64,000 bases of DNA from Natronoarchaeum rubrum. Its GTDB lineage: Archaea; Halobacteriota; Halobacteria; Halobacteriales; Natronoarchaeaceae. Positions 53,338-62,769 of this stretch are shown here, piece by piece. The notes beneath the pieces are model-generated. The model did not search any database. It was not told where the DNA came from and was given only the letters and a program-made list of their open reading frames with translations. The DNA lies in assembly GCF_024494695.1 (NCBI RefSeq), contig NZ_JANHDP010000006.1, positions 62,001 to 126,000 of the forward strand. The letters are read 5' to 3'. Position 1 is the stretch's first letter, and every line of letters begins with the position of its first letter. A program made the translations under genes and the position numbers.

Positions 53338-54795
53338 TCAGACCTCGAACTCCGCCTCGCGGACCGACCGCACGTCCTCGGGCGCGACCGTCTCGCCGTC
53401 GACCTCGACGGACTGGCCGTTCGAGAGCTTGCCGAACGCCGGGCCCTCGGGGACGCCCGCCGCATCGGCGAGTTCGGGGTCGAACGCCTCAGTCGCGACC
53501 CTGAGCTGGCCGTTACGGCGCTCGACGGTGTCGTACTTCTCGGCGAGCACGTCCGCGAGCGCCGAAATCAGCTCGCGGTACGCAGCGGGGTCGTCGGCGT
53601 CCGCCGCGGAACTGTCGGCGTCCGCCGCGGAATCGTCGGCGTCGCTGCCGACCGGAAACGCCGCCCTGCCCTCGGTTCGGCTGCCGGACTCGGTCGTCTC
53701 GAAGGCGTAGGCGTGTCGTTCGACGGCGTCCCGGACTGCATCGGCGTCGACGCCCTGTGCCTCCGCGAGCAGGTCGTCGGGGAGGTCCACGATCGCCACC
53801 TCGTCCTCGGGGACGAGTTCGGCCTCGCGCGCGGGGACGCCGAAGCGAAGTCCCGCCGCGATCGGCGAGAGCTCGTCTTCCAGCGGCGTCACCAGCGAGA
53901 GCGGGACGCCGTCGGTCTCGCGGAGCCAGCGCTCGCCGACCGTGCGGTAGCCCAGTTCCTCGATCGTGTCGACGACCGCCTCGTGCTCGCCGTCGGCGTC
54001 GTCGACGAGCGCGAGCTCGGCTTCGCTTCGCTCGAACGCGGCGTCGAGCACGTCCCGGTGCTCGGCGGGGTCGCCCATGGCGTTCAGCGCCCAGTCGGCG
54101 GCGACGTGACCGACGTGCCAGCCCGTCTCGCGGACGATCCGCTCGAAGCGGGGCGCGTAGTGGCCGCCGCCGACGCCGACGACGTGCCGGCGGATCGGAC
54201 AGTCGGTCACGGCCGGCGAGTCGCCGTCGCCCGGCCGTCGCTCGGCGTGGGGCGCGACGCCGTCGAGTTCGAGGATCGCTTCGGCGACGGCTCGGGCGCC
54301 CTCGGGATCTCGCCACTGGTCCTCGTCGCTACCGAGTTCGACGAACATCGAGGGGACGCCGACCTCGGTCGGGCCGTGGTGGGTGGCCTCGACGCCGACA
54401 TCGTACGCCGGCGGGGCGCGCTCGTCGAGCGCGTCGACGACCGCCGAGAGCGCGTTCGGGCAGGCCGTCGCGACGGCGTTGTCCGCGCCGCCGAACTTCG
54501 CGGGGCCGAAGTTGCCGGTGAAGTGGGCCGTCAGAAGCGGGCCGGTGTCGCCCGCGTGGCGCGAGGCGAACACCAGCAGGTCCGGGTCGTCGAACGGTGC
54601 CGCGGCCGTTTCGAGGCCGATGTGGATCTCCTCGAACGTCCGCAGCTCGAAGCCGTCGGTCCGGAACACCGCGCCGCCGCCCTCGGCGTCCAGGTGGGCG
54701 TCGTCGATGCGGCGGCGCCAGTCGGCCAGCTCCAGAAGGTGCTCGCAGATGTGCTCCGAGGCCGAATCCGCGCGGCTGACGACGATCCCGATCAC
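53338..54795 (-). CDS. dtdA: D-aminoacyl-tRNA deacylase
   Basis: A 485-aa archaeal/plant-type deacylase (GEK1/DTD2-like). Recognised motifs are FASRHAGDTGPLLTAHFTGNFGPAKFGG near residues 76-104, VEATHHGPTEVGVPSMFVELGSDEDQW near 135-160, and VVGVGGGHYAPRFERIV near 205-220, where zinc-binding histidines lie. It removes D-amino acids from tRNA, protecting translation. The C-terminal 200 residues are a haloarchaeal extension with a 21-base tandem repeat (53593-53643) encoding an acidic Ala/Asp linker. Confidence 0.9.
   Translation of the reverse strand: MIGIVVSRADSASEHICEHLLELADWRRRIDDAHLDAEGGGAVFRTDGFELRTFEEIHIGLETAAAPFDDPDLLVFASRHAGDTGPLLTAHFTGNFGPAKFGGADNAVATACPNALSAVVDALDERAPPAYDVGVEATHHGPTEVGVPSMFVELGSDEDQWRDPEGARAVAEAILELDGVAPHAERRPGDGDSPAVTDCPIRRHVVGVGGGHYAPRFERIVRETGWHVGHVAADWALNAMGDPAEHRDVLDAAFERSEAELALVDDADGEHEAVVDTIEELGYRTVGERWLRETDGVPLSLVTPLEDELSPIAAGLRFGVPAREAELVPEDEVAIVDLPDDLLAEAQGVDADAVRDAVERHAYAFETTESGSRTEGRAAFPVGSDADDSAADADSSAADADDPAAYRELISALADVLAEKYDTVERRNGQLRVATEAFDPELADAAGVPEGPAFGKLSNGQSVEVDGETVAPEDVRSVREAEFEV
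53593..53643 (-). repeat. 21-bp tandem repeat within dtdA
   Basis: The unit GTCGGCGTCCGCCGCGGAAC/T occurs at 53593-53613 and 53614-53634 with a partial third copy to 53643. It encodes the Ser-Ala-Ala-Asp-Ala-Asp linker of the dtdA product and preserves the frame. Confidence 0.6.
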
Positions 54796-54881
54796 GGAGA
54801 GTCGTACTCGCGCGCCGCGAAAAAGGGTATCGACAGCGGCCGGTCGCTGTTGGGACCGACGACCGGATCCGAGGGGGTCGC

Positions 54882-56186
54882 TCAGTCAGACTCGGAAACC
54901 CGATCGGCGCCGACGGCGTTAGCCTTCGCGAGGCGGCCGACGCGGCGAACGTGTTCGGTCTGCGTCGCGAACATGATGCCGCCGACGACTAGGTAGAGGG
55001 CGGTGTAGGCTAACAGCAGGTCGACCGTCGTGAACGGGACGGTGAGTCTGTCGATCATCAGGAACTCGATGGCGACCTGCGAGACGAACAACACGAGCAG
55101 GGAGACTGCCTCGCGCATCGTGATCCGGAAGGTGATCAGGATCGCCAGCGCGAAGAAGCTCTGGGCGGCGGTGAGCCAGATCTCCGCGGACTGCTTGAAG
55201 CTGAACTCGAGGACGCCGTAGGCCCCCTGCGAGATACTGAACACGACGCCGAGAGTCCCGATCAGCAGCGTCCACTGGTTGAGCTTCGAGGAGATCAGCG
55301 CGTTGAAGGCCGCGGTGGTGCGGGCCTTGTTCACCAGGTAGGCGGTAACTATCAGCTCGGGGCTCTCGCTGGCCAGCGGGGCGACCCACTGGATCATGAA
55401 GAACTCGGGGATGCCGTACTGGATGCCGATGTTTTCCAGCCCGTGGGCGAACGGCTCGACCGCGGTGAAGATCAGGAACCCGGAGTACCCGAAGAGGGCG
55501 AACACCGCGGGGATCCGGACGCGGGCCGGCGTCGCCTGGAGGTAGGCGGGAACGCCGACGTGAACCTCCTGCCCGTGGGGGTCGCCCCGGATGATGATCC
55601 CGATGTAGGCGACGTAGATGCCGACGAGGACGAGCATGTCGAGGATGTCGATGCCGCCGCTCAGCGGGACGAAGAAGGCCCACACCGTCGCCATCGAGAG
55701 GAAAGCGATCTCCGTCGCGATGGACCGATCGAGCACGACCGCGTCGGCGAGAAACCCCTCCCTGCGCTCGATGGCAGTATCACCGCTCGTCGCGGCGCGG
55801 TAGATCGAGAACAGCGCGATTCCCGACCACCCCAGGCCGATGAGGATGCGGTTCGCGCCGGTCATGTTCGCGACCGCCAGATCCGCGGCGCCGGCCTCTC
55901 CTTGCCCGGCTTGCCACGCGTAGAACGCGTCGACGGCGTACTCCGGCGCGACGGCGAGTACGGCCAGCACGGCGATCGCGAACGCCCGCGGGACGTCCTT
56001 CTCGGCGGTTTCGGCACCCCACGCCAGCAGGAACGAGGCGCCGAGCACCGACAGTCCGCTCACGGCGACGGTCGGGACCGACCCGAGCGCTTCCGGCGAA
56101 CTGAGGAAAGATATCGCCACCCACGGCGACGACAACAGCACGACCGCGGCGACCGCGACCAGCGGATGTCGGAGCCGACTGCTCAT
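54882..56186 (-). CDS. sodium/calcium exchanger family transporter
   Basis: A 434-aa CaCA-family antiporter with ten or eleven transmembrane helices. The duplicated alpha repeats are visible as APEYAVDAFYAWQAGQ..GANRILIGLGWSG and ASESPELIVTAYLVNKARTTAAFNALISSKLNQWTLLIGTL, where acidic residues in the repeats bind the cation. It probably expels Ca2+ (or other divalents) in exchange for Na+ or H+. The ATG at 56186 is the first suitable start; the long upstream minus-strand frame runs over aroE. It is divergent from aroE with a 111-base control region. Confidence 0.87.
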   Translation of the reverse strand: MSSRLRHPLVAVAAVVLLSSPWVAISFLSSPEALGSVPTVAVSGLSVLGASFLLAWGAETAEKDVPRAFAIAVLAVLAVAPEYAVDAFYAWQAGQGEAGAADLAVANMTGANRILIGLGWSGIALFSIYRAATSGDTAIERREGFLADAVVLDRSIATEIAFLSMATVWAFFVPLSGGIDILDMLVLVGIYVAYIGIIIRGDPHGQEVHVGVPAYLQATPARVRIPAVFALFGYSGFLIFTAVEPFAHGLENIGIQYGIPEFFMIQWVAPLASESPELIVTAYLVNKARTTAAFNALISSKLNQWTLLIGTLGVVFSISQGAYGVLEFSFKQSAEIWLTAAQSFFALAILITFRITMREAVSLLVLFVSQVAIEFLMIDRLTVPFTTVDLLLAYTALYLVVGGIMFATQTEHVRRVGRLAKANAVGADRVSESD

Positions 56187-56297
56187 TGTACGGTTCGACG
56201 AAAGCGTCGGTGGTAGGTCTTGCGCCGTTTCGCTGCACGGCTCGTTCCGTCGGCCGGGACCGCACCAGTTATTTCCTGCCGGTCGCCACGTGCCGGT

Positions 56298-57098
56298 ATG
56301 GACGTGTACGCCCTGATCGGCAACCCGGTCGGGCACTCGCTGTCGCCGCCGATGCACGAAGCCGGCTACGAGGCCCTCGGGATCGACGCCCGCTACGTCA
56401 CCTTCGAGCCGGCGCCGGAGAACGTCGGCGCCGCGATCGAGGGCGCGCAGGCGCTCGGCGTCGCCGGGCTCAACGTGACGATCCCCTTCAAGCAGGACGT
56501 GCTGGATCACGTCGACGCCGACGAACTGGCGAGCCGGATCGGCGCGGTCAACACGGTCGATTTCTCGGGCGAGCGGCCGACCGGCCACAACACGGACGCA
56601 GAGGGCGTCCGACGCGCGTTCGATCGGTACGACGTCGATCTGGAAGGTGCGACCGCGGTCGTCGTCGGCGCGGGCGGCGCCGGACGAGCCGCCGCGTTCG
56701 CGCTGTCCGACGCCGGCGCCGACGTGCGGATCGCCAACCGGACCGAGGCGCACGCCCACGACCTCGCCGCGGACGTGCCGGGCGCGAGCGGCCACGGGCT
56801 GGAGGGTCTCGACGACCTGCTCGCCGACGCGACGGTGCTGGTCAACGCGACCAGCGTCGGAATGGAGGAGTCGGCCACACCGGTGCCCGCCGACGCACTC
56901 CACGGCGATCTGGCGGTGCTCGACGCCGTCTACCGGCCCCTGGAAACCACGCTGCTGTCCGACGCCGCGGACGCCGGCGCGACGACGATCGACGGCGCGT
57001 GGATGCTGCTGTACCAGGGCGTCGCGGCGTTCGAGCGCTGGACCGGCGAGGACGCCCCGGTCGACGCGATGAACGCCGCGCTTCGGGACGAACTGTAG
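56298..57098 (+). CDS. aroE: shikimate dehydrogenase
   Basis: A 266-aa NADP-dependent enzyme catalysing 3-dehydroshikimate to shikimate in aromatic amino-acid synthesis. Substrate motifs are SLSPPMH (14-20), NVTIPFK with catalytic Lys65, and NTDAEG with Asp100; the NADP-binding [13 protein letters not shown] motif lies near 120-135. The ATG at 56298 starts [14 protein letters not shown] as in other archaeal AroE; the open frame upstream to 56220 is not supported. The product feeds chorismate, the substrate of the pab cluster nearby. Confidence 0.95.
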   Translation: MDVYALIGNPVGHSLSPPMHEAGYEALGIDARYVTFEPAPENVGAAIEGAQALGVAGLNVTIPFKQDVLDHVDADELASRIGAVNTVDFSGERPTGHNTDAEGVRRAFDRYDVDLEGATAVVVGAGGAGRAAAFALSDAGADVRIANRTEAHAHDLAADVPGASGHGLEGLDDLLADATVLVNATSVGMEESATPVPADALHGDLAVLDAVYRPLETTLLSDAADAGATTIDGAWMLLYQGVAAFERWTGEDAPVDAMNAALRDEL

Positions 57099-57194
57099 CG
57101 ACGATGCTGTGCGAGGCGCGGTAGCGGCAAGTCCTGCGAGAGTCGGCCCGCTCGTCGGCGCAGCCAGCCGGGATCCCCACCCCGAGGCGAACGG

Positions 57195-57200
57195 CTTTAA
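57195..57200 (+). promoter_or_regulatory. TATA box of the HhH-protein gene
   Basis: CTTTAA lies 27-32 bases before the ATG at 57227, spacing for a leaderless transcript. Confidence 0.45.
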
Positions 57201-57226
57201 GTGGAACGACTGGTAACTACTGCACA

Positions 57227-57946
57227 ATGTCACTGTTGAATACGTTGAAGTCGCTTCTCGGACTCGGCGGCGGCGGGACGGACGAATCACAGGGAGATGT
57301 CGGCGTCACCGTCGAGCGCGAGACGGGCGACACCGAGCCGGCGACCGAGACCGAGAGCGCGGTCAAGGGCGCCGACGTCGAGTCGAGCGACCGGAGCGCC
57401 GACGCGGACGAGGACGACCGCGAGCCGAGCGCCGAAACCGCCGACGAGGCCATCGAGGAGGCCGAACCCGAGCGCAGCGCGTCGGACGAGATCGTCGAGA
57501 TGGACGAGGACTCGGCCGACGAGGACGCCGACGCGGCCGACGACTCCGAACCCGCCGGCGAGTCCGAATCGGACGCCGATGCCGAAGCGGACGACGCTGA
57601 GGCGGACGACACCGAGCCTGCGGACGACGCTGAGGCGGACGAGGAAGACGCCGAAGCGGGGGAGGACGGCGAGGCGGAGGAAGACGCCGACGACGAGGCG
57701 GAGACCGAAGCAGAGGAGGACGCCGAAGCAGAGGCGGAAACCGACTCCGACGAAGCGACCGACGAGCCCGAGGGCGACCTCGAAGACATCAAGGGCGTCG
57801 GACCGGCCTACGCCGATCGCCTGCGCGGCGTCGGCGTCGAGTCGATCACCGACCTCGCGGACGCCGACGCCGAGGAGATCGCCGCGGAGACGGACCTCTC
57901 GGCGACCCGCGTCGAGAACTGGATCGAGCAGGCGAAGGTCCGCTAG
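57227..57946 (+). CDS. helix-hairpin-helix protein with acidic low-complexity linker
   Basis: A 239-aa protein. A short amphipathic N-terminus (MSLLNTLKSLLGLGGGG) precedes about 160 residues dominated by Asp, Glu, Ala and Ser, encoded by repetitive GAC/GAG codons. The C-terminus is a helix-hairpin-helix DNA-binding domain (LEDIKGVGPAYADRLRGVGVESITDLADADAEEIAAETDLSATRVENWIEQAKVR), like those in DNA repair or topoisomerase partners. The acidic linker is longer than expected for halophilic adaptation alone. Function is unknown; its position directly before pabB could be incidental. Confidence 0.7.
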   Translation: MSLLNTLKSLLGLGGGGTDESQGDVGVTVERETGDTEPATETESAVKGADVESSDRSADADEDDREPSAETADEAIEEAEPERSASDEIVEMDEDSADEDADAADDSEPAGESESDADAEADDAEADDTEPADDAEADEEDAEAGEDGEAEEDADDEAETEAEEDAEAEAETDSDEATDEPEGDLEDIKGVGPAYADRLRGVGVESITDLADADAEEIAAETDLSATRVENWIEQAKVR

Positions 57947-57985
57947 ATCGCAACACCGTTATTTCCCGGCTGCTTTCTCCCGGTA

Positions 57986-59644
57986 ATGAGTTCCCCGACG
58001 GTCGCGACCGACGCGGACGCGTTCCGCGCGGTCGCCGCGGACGCGCCGGTCGGCGCGCGCGTGCCGGTGGAGGTCCGCGTGACGGTTGCCGATCCGTTCG
58101 ACGCCTACCGCCGCGCGCGCGACGGGACCGGCGGCGCGTTTCTGGAAACGACCGGCGGTCAGTCCGGCTGGGGCTATTTCGGCGTCGACCCGGTCGAGCG
58201 GCTAACGGTCGGTCCCGACGCCGTCGTTCGTCGGTCGCCCGAGCACGCGGGCGACGACGCGATCGCAGGGCTCGGCGGCCGATCTTCGCCGTCGCTGGCC
58301 GCGCTCCAGGGGCTTCTCGACGGCGAGGCGCTCGTCCGGGGCGACTGCGACGTTCCCTACCCCTGCGGCGCGATCGGCTGGCTCTCCTACGACGTCGTTC
58401 GCGAGATCGAAACGCTGCCCGAGAGCGCGATCGACGACCGCAACCTCCCGCAGCTACAGGTCGGCGTCTACGACCGGCTGGCAACGTGGGAGGCATCACG
58501 CGGGGACGGCGACGATCCCGGCGGGGGCGAGACGACGCTCCGGATCACCGCCTGCCCTCGGATCGAGGGCGCCGACGCCGCGGCGACCGACGCGGCCTAC
58601 GAGCGAGGGCGCGAGCGCGCGCTCGACCTCACCCGGAAGATCGAGGAAGGCACCCCCGAGGTCGGCGCTCCGGCGGTCGAGCGCGGGAGCGCGACTTTCG
58701 AGAGCGACTGCGGGCGCGCGGCGTTCGCAGAGCGCGTCCGGCGCGTCAAGGAGTACGTTCGCGAGGGCGACACGTTCCAGGCGAACGTCTCCCAGCGCCT
58801 GACCGCGCCCGCGGCGGTCCACCCCGTCGCGGCGTACGACGCCGTGCGCGAGGTCAACCCCGCGCCGTACTCCGGGCTGCTGGAGTTCCGCGGCGTCGAT
58901 CTGGTGAGCGCGAGCCCCGAACTCCTCCTGGAGCGGGCGGGCGATCGAATCGAGACGGAACCGATCGCAGGTACCCGCCCGCGAGGGGGCACTTCCGAAG
59001 AGGACGAGGCGCTGGAAGCCGAACTGCTCGGCGACGAGAAGGAGCGCGCCGAGCACGCGATGCTCGTCGATCTGGAGCGCAACGATCTCGGAAAGGTCGC
59101 GGCGTACGGCAGCGTCGACGTGCCCGAGTACCGCCGGATCGACCGCTACTCGGAGGTGATGCACCTGGTCTCGCGGGTCACCGGCGAGTTGCGCCCCGGC
59201 GCGGAACTGGCAGACGCCGTCGCCGCGGTGTTCCCCGGCGGGACGATCACCGGCGCACCAAAGCCGAAAACCATGGCGATCATCGACGAGGTCGAAGCGA
59301 CCCGCAGAGGGCCCTACACCGGGTCGATGGCGATCTTCGGCTTCGACGACCGGGCGACTCTCAATATCGTCATCCGGACGCTCGTCCGACACGGCGAGCA
59401 GTTCCACCTGCGCGTCGGCGCCGGGATCGTCCACGACTCGGTTCCCGAACGGGAGTACGAGGAGACGCTGGACAAGGCCCGCGCGCTGATCCGGGCGGTC
59501 GACGAGGCGCTCGACGACCGGACGAGTCTGGGCGTCGAGGCGGAGAGCGGAGTGGAGGACGACGCCGTGTCGGCCTCGGACGCCGCGGACGCTCCGGCGT
59601 CCGGCGACGGGACGTCCGACGACCCTGGAGGTGAGCCGCGGTGA
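57986..59644 (+). CDS. pabB: anthranilate/aminodeoxychorismate synthase component I
   Basis: A 552-aa chorismate-utilising enzyme. The N-terminal TrpE_N-like region is followed by the chorismate-binding domain with [36 protein letters not shown], the [10 protein letters not shown] block around residue 326-335, [22 protein letters not shown] and [19 protein letters not shown]. Context (pabA and a class IV aminotransferase downstream with overlapping codons) suggests PABA synthesis. However, residue 328 is Ala in the PIxGT motif; classical PabB has Lys there, so anthranilate synthase-like chemistry is possible. The stop overlaps the pabA GTG. Confidence 0.85.
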   Translation: MSSPTVATDADAFRAVAADAPVGARVPVEVRVTVADPFDAYRRARDGTGGAFLETTGGQSGWGYFGVDPVERLTVGPDAVVRRSPEHAGDDAIAGLGGRSSPSLAALQGLLDGEALVRGDCDVPYPCGAIGWLSYDVVREIETLPESAIDDRNLPQLQVGVYDRLATWEASRGDGDDPGGGETTLRITACPRIEGADAAATDAAYERGRERALDLTRKIEEGTPEVGAPAVERGSATFESDCGRAAFAERVRRVKEYVREGDTFQANVSQRLTAPAAVHPVAAYDAVREVNPAPYSGLLEFRGVDLVSASPELLLERAGDRIETEPIAGTRPRGGTSEEDEALEAELLGDEKERAEHAMLVDLERNDLGKVAAYGSVDVPEYRRIDRYSEVMHLVSRVTGELRPGAELADAVAAVFPGGTITGAPKPKTMAIIDEVEATRRGPYTGSMAIFGFDDRATLNIVIRTLVRHGEQFHLRVGAGIVHDSVPEREYEETLDKARALIRAVDEALDDRTSLGVEAESGVEDDAVSASDAADAPASGDGTSDDPGGEPR

Positions 59645-60294
59645 TCCTCGTCATCGACAACTACGACAGCTTCGCGTACAACCTCGTCCAGTTCGTCGCC
59701 GAAGCCGAGATGCGGGCCGCCGAACGCCGGGGCGAGGAACCGGTCGAGCCGGTCGTCCGCCGGAACGACGCGATCGACGTCGCGGGCATCCGCGAACTGG
59801 ACCCCGACGGGATCGTCGTCTCGCCGGGTCCCGGAACGCCCGCCGACGCCGGCGTCTCGATCCCGATCTTCGAGGAGACCGAGTATCCCGCTCTCGGCGT
59901 CTGTCTGGGCCACCAGGCGCTGTGTGCGGCCCACGGCGCACCCGTAATCCACGCGCCGGAAGTCGTCCACGGGAAGCCCTCGACGGTGCGCCACGACGGC
60001 GAGGGGATCTTCGCGGGGCTGCCGGACGCGTTCGAGGTCGGCCGGTACCACTCGCTGGCGGTCGAGCGCGAGGACCTGCCCGATCCGCTCGTCGAGACCG
60101 CCCGGACCGACGACGAGCAGGCGATTCTGATGGCGGTCCGGCACCGCGAACTGCCCCACGTCGGCGTCCAGTTCCACCCCGAAAGCATCCTGACCGGGCC
60201 GGTCGACCGCGACGCCGAGGGCGCCGAACTCACGCTCGAACTGGGGAAGCGACTGATAGCCAACTTCTGCGAGTACGCACGAACCCACTCATGA
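59641..60294 (+). CDS. pabA: glutamine amidotransferase component II of PabB/TrpE
   Basis: A 217-aa class I glutamine amidotransferase starting with GTG inside the pabB stop. The catalytic Cys88 lies in GVCLGHQ, and the His-Glu pair is in VQFHPESIL near residues 178-185. The [19 protein letters not shown] start is the family signature. It hydrolyses glutamine and channels ammonia to component I. The ATGA overlap at 60291-60294 couples it to the class IV aminotransferase gene. Confidence 0.92.
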   Translation: MILVIDNYDSFAYNLVQFVAEAEMRAAERRGEEPVEPVVRRNDAIDVAGIRELDPDGIVVSPGPGTPADAGVSIPIFEETEYPALGVCLGHQALCAAHGAPVIHAPEVVHGKPSTVRHDGEGIFAGLPDAFEVGRYHSLAVEREDLPDPLVETARTDDEQAILMAVRHRELPHVGVQFHPESILTGPVDRDAEGAELTLELGKRLIANFCEYARTHS

Positions 60295-61157
60295 AATACC
60301 ACGTCGACGGCGAACTGGTGCCTGCCGACGAAGCGACGGTGAGCGTCGAGGATCGCGGGTTCCAGTACGGCGACGCCGCCTTCGAGACGATGCGAGCGTA
60401 CGGCGGATCGATCTTCGAGTGGCAGGCCCACGCCGAGCGGCTGGCCGGCTCCTGCGAGACGCTCGGGATCGACCACGGGCTCGACGACGCCGAGTTGCGG
60501 GAGCGCGTCGACGATACGCTCGCGGCAAACGACCTCGACGACGCCTACGTGAAGCTCTCGATCTCGCGGGGCGTCCAGGAGGGGAAGCTGACGCCGCGAC
60601 CCGACGCCGATCCGACGGTCGTCGTGATCGTGAAGGAACTGCCCCGCGGCGGCGTCGAGGGCGCCGACGTCTGGGACGAGCCGGCAACCGTGCAGACGAC
60701 GAAGACGCGCCGCGTCCCCGACAACGCGATCCCGGCCGACGCCAAGACGCATAACTACCTCAACGGGATCCTCGCACGGCGCGAACTCGTCGCCGACGCC
60801 GACGAGGCGCTGCTGCGCGACGCCGACGGAAACGTCGCCGAGGGCGCGGCGAGCAACGTCTTCCTCGTCGGCGAGGACGGCGTCCACACGCCGAGCCTCG
60901 ACGGACCGGTGCTGCCGGGAATCACCCGCGAGGTCGTGATCGAGCTGGCCGACGAGGCCGATATTCCCGTCTACACCGGCAGCTACGCGCCCGACGACCT
61001 CAGAAACGCCGAGGAGGCGTTTCTGACGAACACGACCTGGGAACTCCGGCCGATCGAGTCGGTCGACGGCATCGAGATCGGCGGCGGCCCGGTGACGACG
61101 CTGCTCTCGCGGCTGTTCGACGAGCGGGTCGAGCGGCGTCACTACGACGACGGCTGA
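60291..61157 (+). CDS. pabC: class IV aminotransferase (aminodeoxychorismate lyase-like)
   Basis: A 288-aa PLP enzyme of fold type IV. The ATG overlaps the pabA stop. The PLP lysine is Lys152 in DAKTHNYL, and the C-terminal cofactor loop EGAASNVFLVGEDGVHTPSLDGPVLPGITREVV is intact. PabC releases pyruvate from 4-amino-4-deoxychorismate to form p-aminobenzoate; branched-chain aminotransferase (IlvE) has the same fold, so specificity comes mainly from gene context. If the PabB-like enzyme makes anthranilate, this gene might be another aminotransferase. Confidence 0.75.
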   Translation: MKYHVDGELVPADEATVSVEDRGFQYGDAAFETMRAYGGSIFEWQAHAERLAGSCETLGIDHGLDDAELRERVDDTLAANDLDDAYVKLSISRGVQEGKLTPRPDADPTVVVIVKELPRGGVEGADVWDEPATVQTTKTRRVPDNAIPADAKTHNYLNGILARRELVADADEALLRDADGNVAEGAASNVFLVGEDGVHTPSLDGPVLPGITREVVIELADEADIPVYTGSYAPDDLRNAEEAFLTNTTWELRPIESVDGIEIGGGPVTTLLSRLFDERVERRHYDDG

Positions 61158-61256
61158 ACGCCTTGAACGAGGGCGGCCGGACGGCGAAAACTGACGTATG
61201 AGGCCTTCGGAACGGGACAAACCTGCCGCCGCCCTCGTCGGGTTTCGCAGAAGGCC

Positions 61257-61262
61257 TTTAAA
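61257..61262 (+). promoter_or_regulatory. TATA box of psmA
   Basis: TTTAAA lies 30-35 bases before the ATG at 61292, consistent with a short or absent leader. Confidence 0.5.
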
Positions 61263-61291
61263 CGTGAGACCCTTACCCGTGGTGAAGACTG

Positions 61292-62047
61292 ATGCAGGGA
61301 CAACACAATCAGCAGGCCTACGACCGGGGGATCACCATCTTCTCCCCGGACGGACGGCTCTACCAGGTAGAGTACGCCCGCGAGGCGGTCAAGCGCGGCA
61401 CGGCGACCATCGGCGTCCGGACGCCCGACGGCGTCGCGCTGGTGGCCGACCGGAGCGTTCGCTCGCGACTGATCGAGCCCGAGAGCGTCGAGAAGCTCCA
61501 CGAGATCGACGACCACGTCGGCGTCGCCAGCGCCGGCCACGTCGCCGACGCTCGCAAGCTCGTCGACTTCGCGCGCCGACGCGCCCAGACCGAGCAGCTC
61601 CGGTACGGCCAGTCGATCGGCGTCGAGACGCTCGCCAAGTCGATCACCGACAACATTCAGGAACACACCCAGACCGGCGGCGCGCGCCCCTTCGGCGTCT
61701 CGCTGCTGATCGCGGGCACCGAGGACGGCGAGCCCCACCTCTACGAGGCCGACCCCTCCGGGGTCGCCACCGAGTGGAAGGCAGTCGCCGTGGGCGGCGA
61801 CCGCGACGTGATCCAGGGCCACCTCGAAGAGGAGTACACCGAGGCGCTGGGCGTCGACGAGGGCGTCGGCCTCGCGCTCGAAGCGCTGGCCGAAGCGTCC
61901 GACGAGGCGCTCGATCCCGCCAGCGTCGACGTTGCGGTGATCGAGGCCGAAACCGACGAGTACCGCCCGTACGACGTCGAGGAAGTGCGCACGATCGTCG
62001 ACGATCTCGAAGTCGAGACGGTCGACGAGGAGGAGGACGAAGAATGA
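61292..62047 (+). CDS. psmA: 20S proteasome alpha subunit
   Basis: A 251-aa protein with the alpha-type N-terminal helix (NQQAYDRGITIFSPDGRLYQVEYAREAVKRGTATIGVRTPDG), the signature YDRxxxxFSPDGRLxQVEYA that sets the gate of the alpha ring. The C-terminus is an acidic tail (ETVDEEEDEE) without an obvious HbYX motif, which belongs to the ATPase partner. Alpha rings admit unfolded proteins delivered by PAN. The TGA overlaps the psmB ATG, forming a two-gene operon. Confidence 0.96.
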   Translation: MQGQHNQQAYDRGITIFSPDGRLYQVEYAREAVKRGTATIGVRTPDGVALVADRSVRSRLIEPESVEKLHEIDDHVGVASAGHVADARKLVDFARRRAQTEQLRYGQSIGVETLAKSITDNIQEHTQTGGARPFGVSLLIAGTEDGEPHLYEADPSGVATEWKAVAVGGDRDVIQGHLEEEYTEALGVDEGVGLALEALAEASDEALDPASVDVAVIEAETDEYRPYDVEEVRTIVDDLEVETVDEEEDEE

Positions 62048-62739
62048 ACGACAACTTCGAGAACGCCGGCGCGGAGAACCCCTTCGAGCCCGAGGTCGGC
62101 TCGTTCCAGGACGTGCAGAGCGACCAAGAGGGCGAAGTGACCAAGACCGGGACGACGACGGTCGGCCTGACGACGGCCGACGGCGTCGTGATCGCGACGG
62201 ACATGCGCGCCAGCCTCGGCGGGCGGTTCGTCTCGAACAAGGACGTCCAGAAGGTCGAGCAGATCCACCCGACGGCCGCGCTCACGCTCGTGGGCTCGGT
62301 CGGCGGCGCCCAGTCGTTCATCGAGACGCTGCGCGCCGAGGCGAGTCTCTACGAGACGCGCCGCGGCGAGCCGATGAGCATCGAGGCGCTCGCGACGCTC
62401 GCGGGTAACTTCGGCCGCGGCGGCCCGTTCCGCGCCATCCACCCGATCCTGGGCGGCGTCGACGAGGACGGCAGCCACGTCTACAGCATCGACCCGGCCG
62501 GCGGCGTCGTCGCCGACGACTACACCGTCACCGGCAGCGGGATGCAGGTCGCCTACGGTACCCTCGAACAGTACTACGAGGAAGGCCTCTCGAACGAGGA
62601 GGCCAAGAAAATCGCCGCGCGAGCGGTCCAGAGCGCGGTCGAGCGCGACACCGGCAGCGGCAACGGCGTGTTCCTCGCCGAGATCACCGACGAGGGCGTC
62701 GAGATCCAGGGCCACAAGGACTTCGACGACGTGCTGTAA
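62044..62739 (+). CDS. psmB: 20S proteasome beta subunit
   Basis: A 231-aa Ntn hydrolase. The N-terminal propeptide (MNDNFENAGAENPFEPEVGS...) ends at Gly36, and cleavage exposes Thr37 in TGTTTVGLTTADGVVIATD as the catalytic nucleophile. Catalytic Asp and Lys (ATDMRASLGGRFVSNKD) follow. Seven-member beta rings form the proteolytic chamber. The ATG at 62044 overlaps the psmA stop, ensuring equal expression of the two subunits. The upstream open frame is psmA in another phase. Confidence 0.96.
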   Translation: MNDNFENAGAENPFEPEVGSFQDVQSDQEGEVTKTGTTTVGLTTADGVVIATDMRASLGGRFVSNKDVQKVEQIHPTAALTLVGSVGGAQSFIETLRAEASLYETRRGEPMSIEALATLAGNFGRGGPFRAIHPILGGVDEDGSHVYSIDPAGGVVADDYTVTGSGMQVAYGTLEQYYEEGLSNEEAKKIAARAVQSAVERDTGSGNGVFLAEITDEGVEIQGHKDFDDVL

Positions 62740-62769
62740 GCCGGCGCTTCGGCTTTGCAGCGTGCTTTT

